Made by a program: the position numbers and the translations under genes. This document shows, piece after piece, positions 57,590 through 64,000 of a stretch of 64,000 nucleotides of DNA (position 1 is its first letter; every line of letters begins with the position of its first letter). The DNA is taken from NCBI GenBank assembly GCA_900312665.1, contig ONZQ02000010.1:868001-932000 (forward strand), written 5' to 3'. The notes below the pieces were generated by a model that worked only from the letters and a program-made list of their open reading frames with translations, searched no databases and was not told the origin of the DNA. The DNA is from Cephalotrichum gorgonifer. Lineage: Eukaryota > Ascomycota > Sordariomycetes > Microascales > Microascaceae.

Positions 57590-58274
57590 ATGGCGAAAAA
57601 CAAGGGCGGCGACAAGGGCGGGAAGGGCAAGGGCGGAAAGGAGGAGAAGAAGGAGGTGAAGGGCGCGCAGTCGATCAACGTGCGGCACATCCTCGTATGT
57701 ATTGTCTCTCGCCCCTTGCTTACTTGTCTTGCACCTACTGAGGCGGCTTGACGAGTCGGACTACTAACGAATTGGGGTGACGCAGTGCGAGAAGCACTCG
57801 AAGAAGGAAGATGCTCTCACAAAGCTTCGGGCCGGTTCCAAGTTCGACGAGGTTGCGAGGGAGTTCTCGGAGGACAAGGCCAGGGTGGGTACGTTTTCGT
57901 CCTGCCGGCTCCCTGGACCGTTTCCATATCCGCTCTCTCCTACCCTTACGGAGCAAGGAGATGAGGGGGACGAGGGAACACAGCTGGGTCTACCCATTTT
58001 CAAGGAGATTGGACTGACCTAGAACCCCGACAGGTGGCTTGCTGGGCTGGAAGACTAGGGGGAGTCTGGACCCCAAGTTCGAGGAGGTCGCGTTTGAGTT
58101 GGAGGCGAGCACTACGGGGAATCCCAAGTACGTCGAGGCGAAGACGGATTTTGGGTATCATATCATCATGGTGAGTCCTACCTCCCTCTCTCTCTCTCTC
58201 AATCTTGACTCCGATTTTTACTTGCTTAGGCGCCGATTCTAACACCTCTTTCCTAGGTCGAGGGGAGAAAGTAG
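57590..58274 (+). CDS. Parvulin-type peptidyl-prolyl isomerase (Par14/PIN4-like)
   Basis: Four exons, 57590-57694, 57786-57888, 58034-58170 and 58257-58274, give 120 residues. The introns are 91, 145 and 86 bp, and the last exon has only six codons (VEGRK and stop). The N-terminal 27 residues are Gly/Lys-rich (GGDKGGKGKGGKEEKK), as in human Par14/PIN4, where this tail mediates nuclear and DNA/pre-ribosome association. The parvulin fold follows: VRHILCEKHSKKEDALTKL, GSKFDEVAREFSED, VGGLLGWKTRGSLDPKFEEVAFEL, and the final FGYHIIMVEGRK. Lacking a WW domain, it is not Pin1/Ess1. The Par14 active-site set (His near the N-terminal strand, Asp/Cys position, FGYHIIM) appears present. Cis-trans prolyl isomerisation is a family expectation. 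Intron 3 contains a CT repeat. Confidence 0.9.
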
Positions 58275-58719
58275 AGTGTCGAGTAGAGCGTCAGTTCCCA
58301 GGGATGGGAAGATAGAGCCTCGAATTACGAAAGGCCACAGGTGGATAGGCATTTGCTACTTGCGTGCCAGTCACGATTTCAAGCAACATAGCGGATCTTC
58401 ACGAAAAGCTCTCCACCTCCTGGTAGTAGTTGCCCAAACATTTTATGTCTTTTTTTCCGTAGCTCGGTTGTCCGCCCGAAGTAAAATGCCCGACGGCCAG
58501 TGGTACAAAAGCAGAACAGGATGAAGATGTCTTCGGAAGTTCTCCCAACAAGCGACAAGATAAACCCCGGGTTCCCCCCCATTCCTTTCCTCCGTCTATA
58601 CCCTAAACCTCCGTTCTTTTGATTTTTTCCCTCGCTCAGACGCCCGCGAAAATGGGTTGGAAGACTCCCAATGTTCGGCAATTTTGTGTTTTTGTTGTTC
58701 CTTTTTTTCCTCGGCTGCT
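58275..58719. other. Convergent 3' intergenic region
   Basis: 445 bp between the parvulin and RPS12 stop codons. No feature beyond presumed 3' UTRs. Confidence 0.5.
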
Positions 58720-59448
58720 TTACTGCTCGGTCTGGAAGTAGTTGAGGAGGATGGAGCGCTCCTGCGACTCCTCACCCCAGTCCTTGACGACGACGCAAGA
58801 GCAGTTGACGACCTTGCGGGCGTTGCCCTCACGGTCGAGAACACCTGTAGAAGGAAAAAGAACCCTGTTAGCCCAAACAAGTCCAGGGACATAGGCCCCT
58901 CAAAGCAAGCGCCATCTGAGGCTCCAATCGATACAACAGAAGCACTTGGTATCGAAGGGGGTAATATATCTGGGGGGAAACGTACAGAGACCGGCCCACT
59001 CGCCGAGCTGCTTGCCGTCGGGAACCTTGATCAGGGGGATCTTGTGCTCGGAGCAGAGAGCAATGATGAGCTTCTTGTAAGCGTCCTCCTCGCACGACTC
59101 GTTCAGGACACACATGTGCGCCTGGCGGCGGTCGAGCGCCTTGGAAGCCTCGCGGAGACCGCGGGCGAGACCGTCGTGCATGAGCGCGAGCTTGAGGACG
59201 CCCTTGAGCGCGTCGAGAACGGACATCTGGCCCTTGGAGGTGGCATCGGCCGAAACCTCGACCTCATCGGCGACAACGGGAGTCTCTTCTACGTCCGACT
59301 GTCCAGGGTTGTTAGCGACTGTCCCCGCACCTCCCAGGCCCGACTTTTTGCCCTCCCTCCATGTTCACCAAGCGCACACCAGGCGGCGTTTGCACGCCGC
59401 ATGGGCGAAAAGGAAAGATCTCATAACAATAGGGGTGACACTCACCAT
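58720..59448 (-). CDS. RPS12: 40S ribosomal protein S12 (eS12)
   Basis: Three exons on the minus strand, 59448-59446, 59298-58986 and 58844-58720, give 146 residues. The first exon is only the ATG, with a GTGAGT donor immediately after it and a 147-bp first intron; the second intron is 141 bp. The protein reads [19 protein letters not shown], then the conserved L7Ae-like fold: [68 protein letters not shown], and C-terminal [25 protein letters not shown]. eS12 sits in the 40S beak. Length is standard. It is transcribed divergently from RPS22 with a 783-bp shared upstream region. Confidence 0.95.
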
Positions 59449-60231
59449 CTTGAAGGTATAGTCAAGGAATAATCGGCCGTCCTCGAAGAGTAATTTTGGG
59501 AATTGATGGGGGAGGGAGAGATTTACGGGTGTGTTGCGTAAATTGGGAAGTTTGGACGATAAGGAAGGAAGAAGGGTACAAGCCGGGAGGTAGTTTTGTG
59601 TGTGCCTTGGTGGGGACGGCACGTCCTCTCTGGGATTTGCCCGCATCAGTCGGTGGTGGGGCAGAGGGTGCCCGCCCCCTTCTCCACAGTTAGGGCAATT
59701 TTCCGCTATTGCACGGGCCACGCACAATCCAGGGTTTCTGACCTGGCGCACCCGCAATTTTACCGAGCACCCAGCACCGAACAGAAAGCGGATCTCGAAA
59801 TTCTCTTCTCTGCCTCCCCTCCCGTTCCATCTCAACCACCTACGACACTCATCACCAAACAAAAAGGTATGTAAGAACGTCAAGGAGCAATGTTTGCAAC
59901 TTGAAAGTCCCAGGTTCGGAGCCTCTCACGATGGCGGAGGAGAGCAATCAGAAATTGGCTGCCGAGCCTCTTTTCCCCATTAGACTTTTCCGTCGAGGAA
60001 GCATGGGGAAAGGGGGTGGGAAAGGCTTCGATGGATCGTGAGATTCAGGAGAAGCTAGGCGCCTGGCCTTAGGAGCCCTGATACGCGTCTCCTCTTCAGC
60101 ACTGAGCGGTAGAACCCTTCCCAGGGCACTCTCCACGCTCATCCAGCCATCGGAGGCTAACGATATTACCTTGCTACTCCCAGATACCTCATTTCGACTC
60201 GACTTGAGAATCTTCATACAATACCGCAAAG
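59449..60231. promoter_or_regulatory. Shared divergent promoter region of RPS12 and RPS22
   Basis: 783 bp between the start codons of two ribosomal protein genes that point away from each other, so transcription control could be joint. Visible sequences include an ATTGG (inverted CCAAT) near 59950, GTTAGGGC near 59688, CCTTAGGAGCCCT near 60067 and GC-rich tracts. Which of these bind factors is unknown. Confidence 0.5.
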
Positions 60232-60879
60232 ATGGTTCGCACTTCCGTTCTCCACGATGCCCTCAACAGCATCAACAACGCCGAGAAGGCCGGCAAGCGC
60301 CAGGTCATGATCCGACCCAGCTCCAAGGTCATCGTCAAGTTCCTCCAGGTCATGCAGCGCCACGGTACGTTCATCCTCTATTATGTTTATATCCTGTTTT
60401 GTTGCTTGTATTCTCTTGTTGGTCTGCTGGTTCCCCCTATCCCCCACCCTTCGGTTGATAACTAGGGCGTCGATCGCTTTCCCACGAATGCGCCCCTATA
60501 AAAAGCCGATAAATCATCCAGCAGACTCTTTGTTTCTCGCTACTTTACACTTTTTTTTCTCCCGTTTTGCGGCACTCGAAGTCTCTGCGACATCATACTG
60601 ATAATCGTTTTCTCACCAGGTTACATTGGCGAGTTCGAGGAGGTCGATGACCACCGCAACGGCAAGATCGTTGTCCAGCTCAACGGCCGCCTCAACAAGA
60701 CCGGTGTCATCAGCCCCCGCTACAACATCCGTCTCTCCGAGATGGAGAAGTGGGTCGTCAAGCTCCTCCCCGCCCGTCAGTTCGGCTACGTCATCCTCAC
60801 CACCTCGGCCGGTATCATGGACCACGAGGAGGCCCGTAGGAAGCACGTCGCCGGCAAGATCCTCGGTTTCTTCTACTAA
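60232..60879 (+). CDS. RPS22: 40S ribosomal protein S22 / uS8
   Basis: Two exons, 60232-60364 and 60620-60879, joined in phase 1 across a 255-bp intron (GTACGT...CAG), give exactly 130 residues, the usual length. It begins [25 protein letters not shown] and ends with the conserved [18 protein letters not shown]. uS8 (yeast Rps22, human RPS15A) binds the central domain of 18S rRNA in the 40S subunit. The start ATG has an AAAG context with A at -3. The intron is the longest in the window. I checked it by eye for C/D-box snoRNA boxes, because yeast RPS22B hosts a snoRNA, and found none convincing. Confidence 0.97.
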
Positions 60880-61769
60880 GCAGCCGTGGATTTTGTTGGG
60901 GAGGGTTCAATGAAAATAAAAAACCAGGAGGGGATATCAAAAGGACGATGGCATTGTCTGGCGTTGCGGATTCATGTGGTACCTGTGGTTTCTAGCCTCT
61001 GAGTTTCCGGACTTGATGAAATTATGCAAGCCTTGAGTGCAATGGACTCGGTTGATGTCTCATCTCAGTGAAGCGTGCATTTGTCAGTTGTCAATTATGT
61101 GAGGGGAGGTAAAGCGACTTCAAACCCTGGCATAGGAGTTTTGCTCATGTTGTGCTGAGTGTGAAGAGCACCTGAGCAGTGCAGCATGCTGGATGTTTAC
61201 TTCCCCATCGACAATTCAACTAATATGTGAGGTTTATATTTCGGAACACCAAAGCGTTCTTCCATAGTACCCATCACGTGACATACTACACCTCAGTCAT
61301 CATTTCCATGCGAGGAGTGAACTTCGGAGTGGCTGTTGCCCTGCCAACCCTACGTGGGGCCTCGAAGCGCCAACCACTGAACGCCAAGACGAAGTGCTGG
61401 TGTTGATTCCAACGGTATTCTCAATCGTCACGACACGGACCATACTTCGGCGTTTATATTTGTACACCCTAGAACTACGAGTACAGAAACTACATACCAT
61501 TGCTATCACGCCGAAAACGACGGCAAACTTGTACATCACGAACCTCGCACCGATCATCAACTTCCGACCTTGCCGGAAGGGGAAAACCGTGAAAGCGACA
61601 CAAATATCCGAGTCTGGCAATCAGATATCCCACAGCGAGACGAGGTCGAGCGATAAATCTACGATTTATAGGGAGCACGGAAGAAGCGGAGACGAAGCCC
61701 GACAGGGCCCGATTTTTTGGATACTCGCTTCTCGAAGGTGGTTAAGGAATTTGGAAAAAAAAACAGAGG
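60880..61769. other. Intergenic region RPS22 - GT90 gene
   Basis: 890 bp with the RPS22 3' UTR and the promoter of the glycosyltransferase gene. Short open frames on both strands at 61.3-61.75 kb have no recognisable product. No RNA or repeat found. Confidence 0.5.
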
Positions 61770-64000
61770 ATGATTAGGAGGCGGGGGATAAGCCTTCTCA
61801 CGACGGTGCTGGTGTTTCTCGCTTTTGCGGTGTTTACGATAATACGGCTTCCGGGACCTTCGTACGGGGCATATGATGATGTGGAGGCAGAGAGGGCGGC
61901 TCCGGCGGAGCCGTTGAGGGGAGCTGGCACACCGGTAAAGAGCGCACAGCAGACCCTGGAGGAGGGGTGGGTTGTGGTTGAGACCAATAAGGGCCCAAGC
62001 GTGGTTGAAAACAGTGAGGGTACAGGCTTGGTTGAGGACAGTGACGGCACAGGCGCTGCGAATGTAGAGGATACCCGAGCACCAACCCCAGACGCCGAAA
62101 CTGTCTTGGTTGGAAGCCCAGCTCACGATGGCACGGCAAACGCACCCACCGAGATCGCGACCGCCCCTGACGAGAATCCGACCGGAGGCAAGACCACGGA
62201 CGACACCCCGCATATACCGACTACCCTAGACGTACACCCGATCGCCCAGCTCGTCCAAAAGGCAAACGAAGAGGCGGCGGCCCTCCTAGCCCGCCAGTCA
62301 ACCACCCTCGAAGCAGCCGTAGCCGAGTACAAACGCCGGTACTCCATGCCCCCTCCCCCCCACTTCGACAAGTGGTTCGCCTTCGCGCAGGCCCGAAACA
62401 TCTCGCTCGTTGACGAGTTCGACACGGTTCACCAGATGCTCACGCCGTTCTGGGGCCTCAAGCCGGCCACGATAAGGAAGCGGGCGGCGGAGGCCCTCGG
62501 GTACGGGAACGACTTCATGGGCGTCCTCGTCCGTAATGGGAGGGTTGCACTCCAGACGGGGCGCAGGGAGTGGGAGAAGGTGGCGATGAGGGAGATGATG
62601 GCGGGGTTTGTGGAGTGGGTGCCGGACGTGGACCTCGTTATCAACGCCTTGGATGAGCCCAGGGTTGTACTGCAGCATGGGGATCTCAGTAGGCTTGTCG
62701 AGAGGGGATTGGCGGCGCAGGGGCGGAGCGCCCGTATCGAGAATCCGGCGAACTCGTTCTCGAAGCGGCCGAAGGATATGACCGATGGTCGCGCAGTCCC
62801 GGAGGTCTCGACAACGAGGTTCGTGGACGTGCGGCAGCAGTCCCCCTGGTCAATTGCGAGGATGAGCTGCCCGCCCGACTCCCCCGCCCGCGCACTCGAC
62901 CTCGACCTCGACTCCGACTCCGACTCCGACGACAAGCCCGGAGTAGACGACGAGAGCGGATACTGCCACCGGTCGGCGACAGGCGGTCTCTGCTTCGTCT
63001 CCAACACGACAGCGCAGACGGACGTGTGCTCCTCGCCCTCGCTGGCCACCACGCACGGATTCCTCGACCGCCCAAACCGCCTCAGCGTCTCGCACGACCT
63101 CGTCCCCATCTTCTCGCCCTCCAAGATCTCCAGCTTCCAGGACATCGTGTTCCCCGCGCCGTGGTATTGGGCCGGCAGAGTCCCCTACAACGCGAGCGCC
63201 GACGTCCCCTGGGACGACAAGGAGGCGAAGGTGTTCTGGCGGGGCTCGACGACGGGGGGGTTCAGCCGGTGGGGCGGGTGGAGGAGGCATCATCGCCAGC
63301 GGGCGGTCCAGAGGCTCAACAACCCCAAGGCCCCCGCCACCGTCCTCTTGCGAGAAGGCAACGCGAATGAGACGGGCGGCGAGGTCGACGGGTCATCGGA
63401 GGGGAAGTGGGAGGCGCTCGGGAGCTCGGTGGGGGCGCACGCCCACCTCTTCAACGTGTCCTTCTCGCACGTGGGGCAGTGCGACCCGGGCGACTGCGCC
63501 GCGGAGCGGCACGCGCTCCCCATGGCGGAGCACACGCCCCAGCACGCCGCGTGGAGCTACAAGCTCCTCCTCGACATGGACGGCAACGCGTTCTCGGGGA
63601 GGTTCCAGGCGTTCCTGAGGAGCAGGTCCCTCGTGCTCAAGGTCGCGCTCTTCAGGGAGTGGACGGGCGGCGCGAGCGGGTGGTTGAGGCCGTGGAGGGA
63701 CTATGTGCCGCTCTCGCTTGGCGGGGGGGAGTGGGTCGAGGCCGCGAGGTACCTTGCCGAGGACGAGGAGGGGAAAAAGGTCGCGGAGGGGATTGCGGCA
63801 GGGAAGGGGGTAGGGAGGGAGGAGATGGAGGTTTGGCTTTTTAGGTTGTTGCTTGAGTGAGTTTTTTTCCTTCCCCTCGATGGTTTAAACTCTCTATCCT
63901 CTATCAAAGGGGCATGAAAAGGAAGAAGAGTGTGCTAACACGGACAGATATGCGAGGGTGGTTGACGATGATAGGGAGAAGATTGGGTTCAGCTTGGACG
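61770..64000 (+). CDS. Glycosyltransferase family 90 (CAP10-like), 3' end outside window
   Basis: Exon 1 is 61770-63856 (695 codons plus 2 nt). A GTGAGT donor and a 91-bp intron with GCTAACA branch and CAG acceptor lead to a second exon from 63948 that continues past the window edge (E-YARVVDDDREKIG). It is a type II membrane protein: MIRRRG then a hydrophobic segment LLTTVLVFLAFAVFTIIRL (about 9-27), a long Thr/Glu/Pro-rich stem to about 175, then the catalytic region. The GT90 signature is clear in VFWRGSTTGGFSRWGGW, the block ending DMDGNAFSGRFQAFLRSRSLVLK, and FREWTGG. In Cryptococcus, Cap10 is linked to capsule formation, and GT90 members add xylose or glucose in the Golgi. The acceptor substrate here is unknown. 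A Glu/Asp/Ser repeat (LDLDLDSDSDSDDK) lies inside the catalytic half. Confidence 0.88.

Noticed and set aside
60365..60619. Possible snoRNA in the long RPS22 intron, as in yeast RPS22B
   Set aside because: No convincing C (RUGAUGA) and D (CUGA) box pair with terminal stem could be found by eye.

Overview
The window looks like chromosomal DNA of a filamentous ascomycete (Pezizomycotina, probably a Sordariomycete). Genes are split by short GT-AG introns (51-255 bp), often with a CTAAC/CTGAC-type branch site near the 3' end. The conserved genes are typical fungal housekeeping genes, and the accessory genes include a NACHT-type NLR, a small secreted Cys-rich protein, an NmrA-like protein and a GT90/CAP10 protein. 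Base composition is moderately GC-rich in genes, and the long intergenic stretches are not visibly AT-rich.

Left part (0.2-24 kb), mostly conserved genes: RIX1 (+), a degenerate WW-domain protein (-), the cell-wall-integrity MAPKK MKK1 (-, four exons), the DEAD-box helicase DBP8 (+), a Cwf23-like J protein (+), a GHSMGG serine hydrolase (+, four exons), the very-long-chain 3-hydroxyacyl-CoA dehydratase PHS1 (-), the mitochondrial Fe-S factor CAF17/IBA57 (-), then a 4 kb gap and an acidic conserved protein (-).

Middle (24-51 kb), accessory and gene-poor: about 8.7 kb with no convincing gene but with a perfect 12-bp hairpin and a long array of degenerate TTCACCCC repeats. These lie just upstream of a C2H2 zinc-finger reading frame that has no usable ATG. 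A MITE-like inverted repeat (about 90% identical arms) follows it. Next come a secreted 10-Cys protein, a NACHT NLR, a small 111-aa protein, a GPI-anchored aspartic-protease-like protein that has lost its catalytic motifs, a TPR-SET (SMYD-like) pseudogene with four in-frame stops, and an NmrA-like oxidoreductase.

Right part (51-64 kb), conserved again: PUS7 (-), a YDG/SRA-type protein (+), a Par14-type parvulin (+), the divergently transcribed ribosomal protein genes RPS12 (-) and RPS22 (+), and a GT90 glycosyltransferase (+) that runs off the right edge. Ribosome production is a recurring theme (RIX1, DBP8, PUS7, RPS12, RPS22), but these genes are dispersed and there is no sign that they are co-regulated as a cluster.

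Exon boundaries were derived by hand from reading-frame continuity and splice consensus. All functional names come from recognised motifs and remembered family sequences, not from searches.
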